Shown piece after piece: positions 44,462-53,687 of a stretch of 64,000 nt of DNA. The notes beneath the pieces are model-generated. The model made no database searches. It had not been told where the DNA came from and worked only from the letters and a program-made list of their open reading frames with translations. The DNA is from Deltaproteobacteria bacterium (GTDB lineage: Bacteria; Myxococcota_C; UBA6777), in NCBI GenBank assembly GCA_006226375.1, contig SBHC01000084.1, forward strand, positions 179,616 through 243,615, given 5' to 3'. The stretch's first letter is position 1, and every line of letters begins with the position of its first letter. The position numbers were made by a program, and so were the translations under genes.

Positions 44462-46311
44462 TACCGTGTACTCCTCAATCGCCGCAGACTCAGCCAGACC
44501 AATACAAACATGAACAACCCACTCAGCCAAAATGGCGAAGAAGGATGACCCTGACACAAACAGCCTGACGACGTTCGCGTCACAGGAAGGACGTCTCTTA
44601 TAGCACCATCTTTGTCCTGAGTTCCAGCATCCAGAGACGAAGGAAGCTCTCCGTTGTTGGCTGGCTTCTCTTCTTCAGAACCTGTTTCGTCAGGTGGAGC
44701 ACAGACTCCTGCTCTACAGACAACGTTTTGTCCACAGGTCACATCGCAAGAGCCGCAATGGTTGGGATCGCTTTGGGTCGCGACACAGCCACCGTTGCAC
44801 AGCGTTTGACCATCGGGGCAGGTTGTTTCCTTTGCACAAGCCCCATCCTTGCAGGTCTGGCCAGAAGAGCAAGCTTTCCCACAGCCCCCACAATTCTTTG
44901 GGTCAACCTTAAGCGCGACACAATCGTTGCCGCACAGAGTCTCTCCGGCGGCGCATTGGAGGGTGCACTTCGACTGCGTACATAGCTCGGCTTCCCTGCA
45001 AGAAGCACTACAAGCGCCGCAATGTTGGAGATCCGAGGAAAGGTCCACACAAGCCTGGTCACACAACTTGGTACCTGAAGGACAGGTTTGCGAACAAGCT
45101 CCAGAGACACAAGTTTCTTTGGACCCACAAGCTTTGTTGCATGCCCCGCAATGGTATCGAGATTGTGCGGTGTTCACGCAGCTATCGCCACATCGGGTAA
45201 AGCCTTTTTCACAAGAGGTTGCCGCAATCTGGTATTGGATTTCGACAGCAAACGCGTCCACCCAGGCGTCACTGTCTCTTCGGCCCCCAGGATGGGAAGA
45301 CAGGGCCAGACGGATGGAAAGATTGGAGACATCAGCAAGAGACCACGTCGATTTGGCCGACGTAATGTCTCCCCAAACCCACAGTCGCTGTGTTTGGGAG
45401 AAGGTAAATTTCTTCCCCAACGATTCATACAAGAGGATGAGCTTGTACTGACCGTTGTCGTACTGCATACGGCCCAGCACACCCACACGAACTTTTGTGA
45501 TGGTGTATTTGCCTTTGGGAGTGCAAAACCGGAACCCTGTCGCGACAAGCTCGTCTCCAGCGTCAACATTGGGACTGCTCGACTCCTTCTGATCGGGATC
45601 CCCCTGGGCAGCGTTCGGACTCTTCCAGTCTCCTTTGCCCTGCACAGCTTCAGCGTAGCGAGTCATCGTGTACGTCCCGGCTTTGTCTGATTCACATCCT
45701 TGGGTTGGAGGTGGCGGAGGAGGTGGTGGAGGGTTGGAGTTTGCAAACACCCACTTGACGGCGTCAGCTTCGTCCGATTGGTTGTCATCGGTGCCGTCCA
45801 GGATCACCCGAGAGGTCTGGCCTTTGGTGTAGGCAAAGGCCCCCAGCTTGTGCCACCCCGTCGCCATGGTCTGTTGATTCAACACAAAATTGTGCCGCTT
45901 GCCGTTTCCATCAATCACACGGAAGTCAGCGTCTGTGGTGCGATTCACAGTGGCGCGAAAATAGACATAGACCTCGTATTGGCCTGTGTAGGGGACAACA
46001 GTCTGCCAAGTCGCCGTCCCCACGCGGGGAACGTTCTTACCCTGGTGACTCAAATACCGGTAGTCCCCTTTGTATCCAGAAGGATGCGACCAAGTGGACC
46101 AAGCGTTCCCCGTTTCAGAGTATCCAGGATCCCCGTCGTCAATAATCTTTTCCCACTTTTGAGCGTAACCCACTGAGCAGTAAGAGACCGACGCGAGCAA
46201 CAACATCCCAAAGAACAGAAGGCTTCTTCCAGGGCACTGAAAGCAGACAGGGCACAGCGAGAACCTTGGATGTTCTGTCGCCCTTTGGTGGGGGGGTTTT
46301 TCCTTTTTCAT
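44461..46311 (-). CDS. Cys-rich surface protein with golvesin-like domain and MYXO-CTERM-type anchor
   Basis: A 616-residue exported protein. After a Cys-containing signal region ending near YAQ (about 51), residues about 55-185 resemble the golvesin/Xly carbohydrate-binding domain (DDGDPGYSETG, YEVYVYFRATVNR, GWHKLGAFAYTKGQ, VILDGTDDN). A Pro run and a second beta domain (about 210-360) follow, then four tandem Cys repeats (about 370-540) of the type C-x3-C-V-x(8)-HCG-x-C. The C-terminus is a tripartite sorting signal: SSGCLCQ (Cys584), a hydrophobic helix, and RRLRSTR. This matches the MYXO-CTERM signal processed by myxosortase, which supports Myxococcota origin and surface anchoring. It heads a four-gene overlapping cluster. 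Confidence 0.85.
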   Translation of the reverse strand: MKKEKPPHQRATEHPRFSLCPVCFQCPGRSLLFFGMLLLASVSYCSVGYAQKWEKIIDDGDPGYSETGNAWSTWSHPSGYKGDYRYLSHQGKNVPRVGTATWQTVVPYTGQYEVYVYFRATVNRTTDADFRVIDGNGKRHNFVLNQQTMATGWHKLGAFAYTKGQTSRVILDGTDDNQSDEADAVKWVFANSNPPPPPPPPPTQGCESDKAGTYTMTRYAEAVQGKGDWKSPNAAQGDPDQKESSSPNVDAGDELVATGFRFCTPKGKYTITKVRVGVLGRMQYDNGQYKLILLYESLGKKFTFSQTQRLWVWGDITSAKSTWSLADVSNLSIRLALSSHPGGRRDSDAWVDAFAVEIQYQIAATSCEKGFTRCGDSCVNTAQSRYHCGACNKACGSKETCVSGACSQTCPSGTKLCDQACVDLSSDLQHCGACSASCREAELCTQSKCTLQCAAGETLCGNDCVALKVDPKNCGGCGKACSSGQTCKDGACAKETTCPDGQTLCNGGCVATQSDPNHCGSCDVTCGQNVVCRAGVCAPPDETGSEEEKPANNGELPSSLDAGTQDKDGAIRDVLPVTRTSSGCLCQGHPSSPFWLSGLFMFVLVWLSLRRLRSTR

Positions 46312-46415
46312 CGCTCACTCCCAAACATGAACTGTGCGTACCAAACCCTAAGAAACACCCTAACATAGAATGGCTGCGAGTGACAGTCGATCCGACAAGA
46401 GCTTCCTGAAAGAGA

Positions 46416-47450
46416 TCAGCCCATTGTGACGCCAAGCTCATGAAGGACGACGGATGCATAAGAGCCCGGTGGCAAAGAGAATGTCAGCAGCGCCCCGTTC
46501 TCATGTTGTTGAACCGAAGCTTCTTCAAGAGGGACACGAAGGCTTCGACGGGTTCCTTTGGCGTGTTTGCCCATGGCTCGAAACGTATCAAGGGTGAGCT
46601 CTTCTTGCTCCAACAACGAAGCCTCCCACTCTCCAGGAGCGCCTTCACAAGGAGACATTTTGTAACCAAACATCGGCCCGGTTGGGCTGATGGCAAGTTC
46701 ATCCACGCGGGGCTGTTCGACTTCAGGCTCTGAACATAGAAACACCCCGCCGTTGGAGTGCTTCTGCATTCGGTCTCCAGCCTGCGCTGTATCCAGAAGC
46801 CCCTGCTCCATTCGGAACGCGAGGAGATCGTTGAACAAGGCGGATTGGTAGGCGCTGATAAGAAATTGAGTCCGCCAGCGTCCCACCCTCTTCTCTCCAA
46901 GCAGGACGGCACGACCCTCTCTCCTGTTGGTACCGTCGCGGCCAAACCGTTGAGGTCCGTAGAAGTTGGGAACCCCCATGGTTTGAAGTCGCTCCAGGAT
47001 GGATTCCATCATCCCGATCTGTTCGGGCTCAACCCCATCCAGCTGGACGTGAAAACGATTGCCCCGCAAATGGCCCATGCGAAGCTTGTTCCCATGGCGC
47101 TGAGCTTCCAGAATCGTGATGCCCTCTTGGTCTAAGGCTGCCACGGCCTCTTCCGTTGTGCCCCAAACGCTCACCCACTGTGTCGTGGTGGCGTGTCGGT
47201 CTTTCATCCCTGCGTGCCCAATGTCACGGGATTTAAGAGACAACGACTGGGCCAGCCAGTCCAGGAGATCCTTGGTTGTCCAGCCTCGCTTCTCTATGTG
47301 CAGGAAGAGATGCTCACCTTCACCCGAAGGGAGATACGCGGGGATTTCTTCCACACGGAACGTCTCCACCTTGGGTCGAAACGACAGCGAGAGAGAACCC
47401 AGATCAACCGCACGACGTGGGAGAGAGAGCGGCTCTGTCTGTGCAATCAT
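46416..47450 (-). CDS. truD: tRNA pseudouridine synthase D
   Basis: A 344-residue TruD, which makes pseudouridine 13 in tRNA-Glu. The start at 47450 is chosen for GAGGA eight bases ahead and gives the usual family length. The catalytic Asp is Asp84 in HAGMKDRHATTTQ (E. coli Asp80). Other TruD segments are FRVEEIPAYLPSGEGEHLF, RGNRFHVQLDG, VPNFYGPQRFGRDGTN and FLISAYQSALFNDLLA. It stands alone, divergent from the penicillin-acylase-type gene. Confidence 0.95.
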   Translation of the reverse strand: MIAQTEPLSLPRRAVDLGSLSLSFRPKVETFRVEEIPAYLPSGEGEHLFLHIEKRGWTTKDLLDWLAQSLSLKSRDIGHAGMKDRHATTTQWVSVWGTTEEAVAALDQEGITILEAQRHGNKLRMGHLRGNRFHVQLDGVEPEQIGMMESILERLQTMGVPNFYGPQRFGRDGTNRREGRAVLLGEKRVGRWRTQFLISAYQSALFNDLLAFRMEQGLLDTAQAGDRMQKHSNGGVFLCSEPEVEQPRVDELAISPTGPMFGYKMSPCEGAPGEWEASLLEQEELTLDTFRAMGKHAKGTRRSLRVPLEEASVQQHENGALLTFSLPPGSYASVVLHELGVTMG

Positions 47451-47561
47451 AGCGGCTATCCTCATCGAAAAGAATTGAATTTGATAGAAAGCCTGTGGTA
47501 AACCATCAAAGATTGGTAAGTCAAGCATTGCTCGGCATTTCGTACAACATGAGGGCATCAG

Positions 47562-50036
47562 GTGTTCAAACGGTTGTGGTCGTCATGGGTCCGCCCCTGG
47601 ATGGGTCGGGCCCGCTGGAAAGACAATGAAATTCTCCGTGGCCTCGGTGCCCCTGTAGAATGCCGAACAGAACCTCACGGAATCCCTCACCTCTTTGCCC
47701 ACAATGAAGATGACCTCTTCCGCGCCCAAGGGTTTGTCACCGCCCGTGACCGATTGTTCCAGATGGATATCACGCGACGCACGGCTGCAGGCCGCCTCGC
47801 CGAACTCTACGGCGACATCGCAGGCATCGGTCTCGACAATACGCTCAACATGCGCGGGCAAGGGCTCGCCAGCGTGGACTATCTCATGCGTGTGTTGGGC
47901 CTTGCAGAAGCAGCCCACGAAGGTCTCAGTTGGATTTCTCCACAGAGCCACTCCCACCTTCGAGCCTACTCCGAAGGGGTAAACGAATGGATCGCACACG
48001 CCCGAAAGACAGGCAGCCTCTCCTTCGGTTACAAAGCTCTGGGCGAAGAACCCGAAGAATGGAGCCCTACGGATAGCCTACTTGTGTTGCGCCTTCTGGC
48101 TTTTCAATTGAGCTTCACGTGGCGACTGCAACTGGCGTTCGGCGCGGTCTGTCACAAACTGGCTGACCAACCCGCCAAGTTGGAAGCGTTGCTCCCTCCC
48201 CACCTCGACCTCGGCTTGGGCGATTTGGAACAATACGTGGCTTGGTGCAACGAAGGAAACAAGGCTCAGGGAAGCACCGAGCAAGTGGTCTCCCCGGTCA
48301 CGACCATCTACCCCTCAGCCACGGGGCAAGGAAGCTGTGCCTGGGTTGTTGGAGGGAAACATACACAGTCAGGGCGTCCCATTCTTTGCAACGACCCTCA
48401 CCTTACCCTTCGGCTCCCCTCCGCCTTCTACCAAACACGACTTTGCGCCGGTCGTTACAACGTCATCGGCATCTCGATTCCCGGCCACCCCGGCGTATAC
48501 GCCGGTCACAACCAAGATATCGCCTGGGGAGCCTCGCTGAGCCGATTGGATGACTCTGACATCTTCATCGAGAACCTAGACACCACAGGCCAAAAATACC
48601 GACACCGCAACCGCTGGATACCTTTGATTCGCCGCGAAGAGAAGATCAAAGTGCGCGGAGATGAAACCCAATACCGATGGGTTCGTTCGACCGAACACGG
48701 TCCTCTACTCAGCGATGCCCTGCGCGGACCAATGCCAGGGCATCTCAACTACTCCTTGTCCTGGACTGGGCATGAAGGAGTTCGAGAGACAGAGGCGATC
48801 TTTCAGCTCAATCGAGCCCAACATTGGGACCACTTCCGCGAAGCGTTGCGCCACGCAAGGGTGCCGTCTCTAGGGTTTGTCTACGCCGACAAGAAGAACA
48901 ACATCGGCGCGGTGATTGCAGGTCGAAGCCCCAAGCGGCCGGAAGGAGCGCGACTGTTCCACCCCCTCCTGGCTGCGGAAGGCACCTTCGATTGGCAGGG
49001 AGATATCCCTTACGAAGACATGCCCTACCAATACAATCCGCCAGAGGGATACCTGATCCTTTCGGGACAGAGGCCCCCAAGCTCCATGAAAGGGGCCAAA
49101 CTACAAGGTATCTGGGAGCCGGATTACAGAGCCAACCGAATCGACCATCTCCTGCAACGAGCGATGGAAAAGCCCATCAGCCCCGAGCGCATGGCGCGTC
49201 TGCAGCGGGATCATTACTGTTTGTGGACCAGCGAATTCATCCGGGAGTACTTGCGCCCTTACGAGTCTAAGGCCCGGTTAACACCCCCTGTCGCCCAAGC
49301 GTTCCAAAATCTTCTGCAGTGGAATGGAAACTACGGTGCGCGCAGTTTGTCAGCTCCGTTCTTTGCCAAGTTCCAGGTCAAGCTGTTTGAACAAACGTAC
49401 TTAAACCATCTGGGCGAAGACTTGTACCGACGGTGGATTGACATTGCCCACGAGTTGGGTTCTCCTGTAGAGGCCTTGTTTCGGAATCAAGACAGTTGGC
49501 TGGACCGGCCCCGGGAAGCCGTACTTCACTACGCGCTCACCCAGGCGTACCATACGCTGCAAAATCGCCTGGGCAACAACCCCGACGAATGGACCTGGAG
49601 CCGCATTCACCGACTTCACCTGCGACCGCTCCTGTTTTGGGGCGGAAACTACCAGGAAAGTCTCGCTCGCGGACCCCTTCGAACAGGCGGGGCTCATCAA
49701 AGCCTCAACACCGGTAATTTTTCCTGGGTACGACCGTTCGAACATCGTGTGGGAGCGGCGGCCCGGCAGATCATGGATGTGGGTCACTGGGATCAATCGC
49801 GCTGGGTGTTATGTGGTGGACAAGGAGAAGACCCTCGCTCACCACACTACGACGACCAATTGGAGTTCTGGACAAGCGGAGACCATATCGCGATGGCGTT
49901 CTCCGCTCGCAACCTTCTTGAGACAACCCGCTGGATGTTACCCAAAGCAACCAGCGGAATCCCCACGCACAGCCTGGCGCTTTCAGCTCCCAACACCCAA
50001 CCCCCCAGTTCGCCCCCAGCGAACGGCAACCCTTAG
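47562..50036 (+). CDS. Penicillin-acylase-family Ntn hydrolase
   Basis: An 824-residue member of peptidase family S45, which self-cleaves to alpha and beta chains and uses the new N-terminal Ser. The alpha part shows HGIPHLFAHNEDDLFRAQGF and ARDRLFQMDITRRTAAGRLAELYG. The nucleophile is Ser258 in GQGSCAWVVGG; most members have Ser-Asn there, this one Ser-Cys. ILCNDPHLTLRLP follows. No signal peptide is evident, although most relatives are periplasmic. The start is GTG with GAGG seven bases ahead. Substrates of the family include penicillins, acyl-homoserine lactones and other N-acyl compounds; the one here is unknown. MinC begins 20 bases downstream. Confidence 0.9.
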   Translation: MFKRLWSSWVRPWMGRARWKDNEILRGLGAPVECRTEPHGIPHLFAHNEDDLFRAQGFVTARDRLFQMDITRRTAAGRLAELYGDIAGIGLDNTLNMRGQGLASVDYLMRVLGLAEAAHEGLSWISPQSHSHLRAYSEGVNEWIAHARKTGSLSFGYKALGEEPEEWSPTDSLLVLRLLAFQLSFTWRLQLAFGAVCHKLADQPAKLEALLPPHLDLGLGDLEQYVAWCNEGNKAQGSTEQVVSPVTTIYPSATGQGSCAWVVGGKHTQSGRPILCNDPHLTLRLPSAFYQTRLCAGRYNVIGISIPGHPGVYAGHNQDIAWGASLSRLDDSDIFIENLDTTGQKYRHRNRWIPLIRREEKIKVRGDETQYRWVRSTEHGPLLSDALRGPMPGHLNYSLSWTGHEGVRETEAIFQLNRAQHWDHFREALRHARVPSLGFVYADKKNNIGAVIAGRSPKRPEGARLFHPLLAAEGTFDWQGDIPYEDMPYQYNPPEGYLILSGQRPPSSMKGAKLQGIWEPDYRANRIDHLLQRAMEKPISPERMARLQRDHYCLWTSEFIREYLRPYESKARLTPPVAQAFQNLLQWNGNYGARSLSAPFFAKFQVKLFEQTYLNHLGEDLYRRWIDIAHELGSPVEALFRNQDSWLDRPREAVLHYALTQAYHTLQNRLGNNPDEWTWSRIHRLHLRPLLFWGGNYQESLARGPLRTGGAHQSLNTGNFSWVRPFEHRVGAAARQIMDVGHWDQSRWVLCGGQGEDPRSPHYDDQLEFWTSGDHIAMAFSARNLLETTRWMLPKATSGIPTHSLALSAPNTQPPSSPPANGNP

Positions 50037-50056
50037 ACCCAAAGGAAAAGGTCGCC

Positions 50057-51238
50057 ATGTCAGGAACGATTCACGATCCCAATCATCCAGGACAACCCCA
50101 CCCTGCCCATGATGCAGAGTCGGGCTCGGAGAACGATCTGTCCCAAATGATGCCACAAAAGGAGGTACCCAAGACCCCCTTTGGTTCGGGAAGTTCTGCC
50201 CAAAAAACCATTCAGTTCAAAGGTCGTCCAGGCTCATTGGAGCTGGTGCTTGACCCCGACGCGCCGTTGCTAGAGATGTTGCAAGAGCTTCGCCAGTCGC
50301 TGCTTGCCAACCAAGCCCTCGTGCAACATGCCAAAGCCCTTACGCTTACCTTTGGAACACGAGAGATCGACAAGCTTCAATACGGTGAGATCCTCAAAGT
50401 AGTGGAGTCGCACGGTTTGTCTGTCACACAGATTGCCCTTACACCAGAAGCGCTGGACTCTTTCCTGGAAGGTGAGTTTGGCGTACCGGTTCGCTTCCAA
50501 AGGTCGGCCCCTGCTCCACAACACGCTCCCACGGTTCCAGACCCCCAAACCCAATCCCCTCAACCGGCTGCGGAAACAGTTCCAGCACACACCGACACAC
50601 AGCCGTCTCCGGTGGATGTGGTGCGCAATCCGATTGTACAGCGGAGCCCACAAGTACCAGGTGCTCGACCGGCCCCGATGATCCATACGCCCACAACGAT
50701 TCCAGCGCTGGATCCGATTTCCTCGATGTCTCCCGAAGAACAAAAAGCCATCACATCCACCGGAAAAGTTCCTCAGGAAGTGGCTCCATCAGTTCCTGCA
50801 CCGGCTCCATCAGTTCCTGCACCGGCTCCACACGCTCCTGCTCCACAAGCGCCAGCACCCGCGCCGGCTCAAGCCGCACCGCGAAAACTACACAAGGTGA
50901 TGCGAAACTGCCGCTCAGGAACGTCGCTCAGCTTTGAAGGGGATGTGGTGATTTTTGGGGACTTGAATGCAGGTGCAGAGGTGAAGGCCACCGGCGACAT
51001 CATTGTGCTGGGCTCGCTGCTTGGCGTTGCTCATGCCGGCTGCAAAGGCGACACCGAAGCTCGGATCTTTGCCAACGACTTGAGCCCCACCCAGTTGCGC
51101 CTCGCCCATCAAATTGCGATTGCGCCCCCCAGTACAGCCTCCAAGCAGCGCGCTCGAATGACCCTGGAGATGGCCTACCTCAACCACGAAGAACAGATTG
51201 AGGTAAAGAACGTGGACGCAGGCCGCATACCGATGTAA
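50057..51238 (+). CDS. minC: Septum-site-determining protein MinC
   Basis: A 393-residue MinC. An N-terminal domain (about 50-150, GRPGSLELVLDPDAPLLEML) is followed by a long Pro/Ala/Gln linker (about 155-275, with an exact repeat of PAPSV in VPAPAPSVPAPAPHAP) and the C-terminal beta-helix: RNCRSGTSLSFEGDVVIFGD, VKATGDIIVLGSLLGVAHAG and ARIFANDLSPTQLRLA. MinC blocks FtsZ ring assembly away from mid-cell with MinD. No minD or minE is nearby. The linker is much longer than in E. coli MinC (231 residues). It ends five bases from the convergent Zn-ribbon gene. Confidence 0.93.
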   Translation: MSGTIHDPNHPGQPHPAHDAESGSENDLSQMMPQKEVPKTPFGSGSSAQKTIQFKGRPGSLELVLDPDAPLLEMLQELRQSLLANQALVQHAKALTLTFGTREIDKLQYGEILKVVESHGLSVTQIALTPEALDSFLEGEFGVPVRFQRSAPAPQHAPTVPDPQTQSPQPAAETVPAHTDTQPSPVDVVRNPIVQRSPQVPGARPAPMIHTPTTIPALDPISSMSPEEQKAITSTGKVPQEVAPSVPAPAPSVPAPAPHAPAPQAPAPAPAQAAPRKLHKVMRNCRSGTSLSFEGDVVIFGDLNAGAEVKATGDIIVLGSLLGVAHAGCKGDTEARIFANDLSPTQLRLAHQIAIAPPSTASKQRARMTLEMAYLNHEEQIEVKNVDAGRIPM

Positions 51239-51243
51239 GAAGC

Positions 51244-51531
51244 CTACTTCTTAAACAGCGCTTCCAGGCGGGCTTTGGCAGCCGCAGCTTTGTCAAAGTC
51301 GGGCTGTTCCCGGTCTTTGTCAAACTGGTACTGGGAGCAGAAGTTGGCCTTTTCTCGGTCTCGGATGTAATCTCCAATTCCTTCTCGGCACATCTCCGCG
51401 CGGTTGTCCCAGAACCGACAGTTCATACAACTCCGCATATCAGAGCCACAATGGTTGCAGGTATCACGTCGCTGCAACAACTTCACTTCATCTTCAGTAA
51501 ACTCTGTCTTGCAATTCCAGCAAAAGAGCAT
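51244..51531 (-). CDS. Small Cys4 zinc-ribbon-like protein
   Basis: A 95-residue soluble protein. The start at 51531 has GAGGA seven bases ahead. Two CxxC pairs form a ribbon: MLFCWNCKTEF and TCNHCGSDM. A further CMNC plus C..C (SCMNCRFWDNRAEMC) suggests a second metal site. A Lys/Ala-rich helix closes it. Function unknown; zinc or iron-sulfur binding is inferred from the Cys spacing. Confidence 0.8.
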   Translation of the reverse strand: MLFCWNCKTEFTEDEVKLLQRRDTCNHCGSDMRSCMNCRFWDNRAEMCREGIGDYIRDREKANFCSQYQFDKDREQPDFDKAAAAKARLEALFKK

Positions 51532-51685
51532 GGTTTGTTCCTCATTCAGCCAGGTCATCGAACGGCCTCAAGGAGGCCAACCAGGGGGCAAACTGGCATG
51601 AGACAAACATCTTGTCAAGTCTCAGGGGATGGTCCATACTACGCAAACCTTTAACCGCGAAACGTGAGAAATATGGAGAATCACC

Positions 51686-52903
51686 ATGCTTTGTTGGATA
51701 GGTTTGGGTTTGGTCGTCTTGTTTGTGGGATGGGTCTTACTCCAAATGAAAACGTCTCGCCCTGATGGGGAGTATCTGCCTTCCGTCCACCCCTACCGGA
51801 CGATGATGCAGTATGTCATGACCACTCGTGCAGAATCCATCGTGTATTACGACATTGAAGTACCTGCCGACAATCTCCTCGATTACATCCAAGACGTTCG
51901 CAAACGTTTCCATGCCGATGTCACCCATTGTCTTGTGGCTGCTGCCGCAGTTGGACTTCAGGAAAACCCTGAGATGAATCGCTTTCCCATCGGCCGACGG
52001 CTCTACCAGCGCCACGGCAACTGGGTTACCTTCAGCATGAAGCGGAAGAAGAAGAACAAAAAAGCCAAGCTGGCCACGGTGAAGAAAGAAATCCCACCTG
52101 ACATGACGTTCGAACAGCTTTGTTCGTACCTCAGCGAAGAGATCAAGGTCCAACGTTCGGGCAAGGAGACCTACCACGACAAAGAATACAACTTGCTCAC
52201 AAGCCTCCCTCGGCCGATTCTTCAGTTTGGGGTCAACCTGCTCAAGTGGATGGACTACAACAACATCTTGCCAGGCTCTTTCATTAAAGGAGACGCCCTC
52301 TACACCAGCATCTTCATGGCCAACCTGGGAAGTATCAACATGGCCTCGGCCTACCATCACCTTTACGAATGGGGAAATTGCCCCCTGTTCATTATGGCCG
52401 GAAAGATTGAAGAACGTCCCTACGTCGAAGACGGCAAGCTTAAGACCCGCAAGGTCATCCCCATGCGCCTGACCTACGACGAGCGGATTGACGACGGCCT
52501 CACTGCCAGCCACGGCATTGAGAGCGTTCGACGAGTCTTGGAAGATCCTCACACCTACTTGGGCTGCTTGAAGGAAGACGGTAGCGACCATTACAAACTC
52601 GGCCGACCCGATGAATTGGTCCCCCTTGCTCCCACGCACGAAGAGCCGGAGGAAGAGGAAGCCGAAGAAGTCCCCACCGTCGAGACATCCTTCGACGAGA
52701 TCACCAAAGACTTCAAAGAGGCGAAGGCTGAGTCGGACGAGAAAGATTCCTCCAAGCCTTCCACAGGCAAGGAAGACGATTCCAAAAGTGGCACAACTCC
52801 ATCGGGAGAAAGCGCCAAAAAAGAATCGACCCAAGACAACGCAACCCCAGCAACAACCGAATCCAAAGAAACCCCATCCGATAACAAAGACAAAAAGGAC
52901 TAA
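51686..52903 (+). CDS. Membrane-anchored E2-like acyltransferase-fold protein with altered active site
   Basis: A 405-residue protein with an N-terminal membrane helix (about 2-20) and a domain resembling the catalytic domain of 2-oxoacid dehydrogenase E2 (chloramphenicol-acetyltransferase fold). Landmarks are IFMANLGSINMASAYHHLYEWG, PLFIMAGKIEERPYVEDGKL, and MRLTYDERIDDGLTASHG, then a final VRRVLEDP. In active E2 proteins the motif is DHRxxDG; here the catalytic His is Glu266 (DERIDDG). No lipoyl or subunit-binding domain is present. The last 80 residues are a Glu/Lys/Ser-rich tail. Four bases separate it from the SDR gene. It probably lacks E2 acetyl transfer and may bind CoA thioesters or act with the SDR. 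Confidence 0.8.
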   Translation: MLCWIGLGLVVLFVGWVLLQMKTSRPDGEYLPSVHPYRTMMQYVMTTRAESIVYYDIEVPADNLLDYIQDVRKRFHADVTHCLVAAAAVGLQENPEMNRFPIGRRLYQRHGNWVTFSMKRKKKNKKAKLATVKKEIPPDMTFEQLCSYLSEEIKVQRSGKETYHDKEYNLLTSLPRPILQFGVNLLKWMDYNNILPGSFIKGDALYTSIFMANLGSINMASAYHHLYEWGNCPLFIMAGKIEERPYVEDGKLKTRKVIPMRLTYDERIDDGLTASHGIESVRRVLEDPHTYLGCLKEDGSDHYKLGRPDELVPLAPTHEEPEEEEAEEVPTVETSFDEITKDFKEAKAESDEKDSSKPSTGKEDDSKSGTTPSGESAKKESTQDNATPATTESKETPSDNKDKKD

Positions 52904-52907
52904 TCCC

Positions 52908-53672
52908 ATGGCAGGACGTTTGGAAGGCAAACGAGCAATCATCTCTGGAGGAAGCCGAGGCATTGGAGCCGCTATCGCACGAGCCTACGCCGCCGAAGGC
53001 GCGAAAGTTGTCATTTCATCCCGCAAGCAGCCCGGCCTGGATGCCGTAGCAGAAGCGATCAACGCAGACTACCCGGACAGTGTAATTCCAATGACCTGTC
53101 ATATCGGATACCCCGAGCAGATCGAGGAATTCATCCAGCAGGTGGAAGAGAAAATCGGTCGCCCCCATATCTTGGTGAACAACGCTGCGACCAACCCTTA
53201 CTTTGGCCCGATGCTTCAGATCGAACCAACAGCCTTCCAAAAGACCTTTGATGTCAATGTCAAAGGCTACTTTGAGATGACCCGGTTTGTGGTCCAACGT
53301 TGGCTGGCCAACGATGAGCCCGGCGCTGTTGTGAATGTCTCCAGCGTGGTAGGACTTCGGGGCGCTCCGTTCCAGGGCGTCTATGCGATGACCAAAGCCG
53401 CTATCATCTCCATGACCCAAACGCTCTCCATTGAGTTGGGCGAAGCCAACATCCGAGTTAACGCCATCGCGCCTGGCTTGGTCGACACTCACTTTGCTTC
53501 CGCCATCGTCCAAAACCCGGACATGTCCAAGATGTTCACCGACAAAAGCGCGCTCAAGCGCTATGCACAGCCGGAAGAGATCGCTGGTGCAGCGGTCTTC
53601 CTTGGCTCGGATGAAGCCTCTTACATCACCGGCCAAACCCTCGCAGTAGACGGCGGTTACACCACTGTATAG
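52908..53672 (+). CDS. Short-chain dehydrogenase/reductase (SDR)
   Basis: A 254-residue classical SDR. The nucleotide-binding motif is GGSRGIG near the N-terminus, followed by ILVNNAATNPY, the catalytic Ser in VVNVSSVVG, and Tyr-x3-Lys in VYAMTKAAI. It ends SYITGQTLAVDGGYTTV, a typical SDR C-terminus. The ATG is chosen for AAGGA ahead of it; the longer frame would run into the upstream tail. SDRs reduce carbonyls or oxidise alcohols with NAD(P)H; the substrate is not clear. It is probably co-transcribed with the E2-like gene. Confidence 0.93.
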   Translation: MAGRLEGKRAIISGGSRGIGAAIARAYAAEGAKVVISSRKQPGLDAVAEAINADYPDSVIPMTCHIGYPEQIEEFIQQVEEKIGRPHILVNNAATNPYFGPMLQIEPTAFQKTFDVNVKGYFEMTRFVVQRWLANDEPGAVVNVSSVVGLRGAPFQGVYAMTKAAIISMTQTLSIELGEANIRVNAIAPGLVDTHFASAIVQNPDMSKMFTDKSALKRYAQPEEIAGAAVFLGSDEASYITGQTLAVDGGYTTV

Positions 53673-53687
53673 TGGATGTTTCGCACG

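Noticed and set aside
50790..50835. Exact short repeat in the MinC linker region
   Set aside because: It encodes a Pro/Ala-rich linker repeat; explained by replication slippage within the gene.
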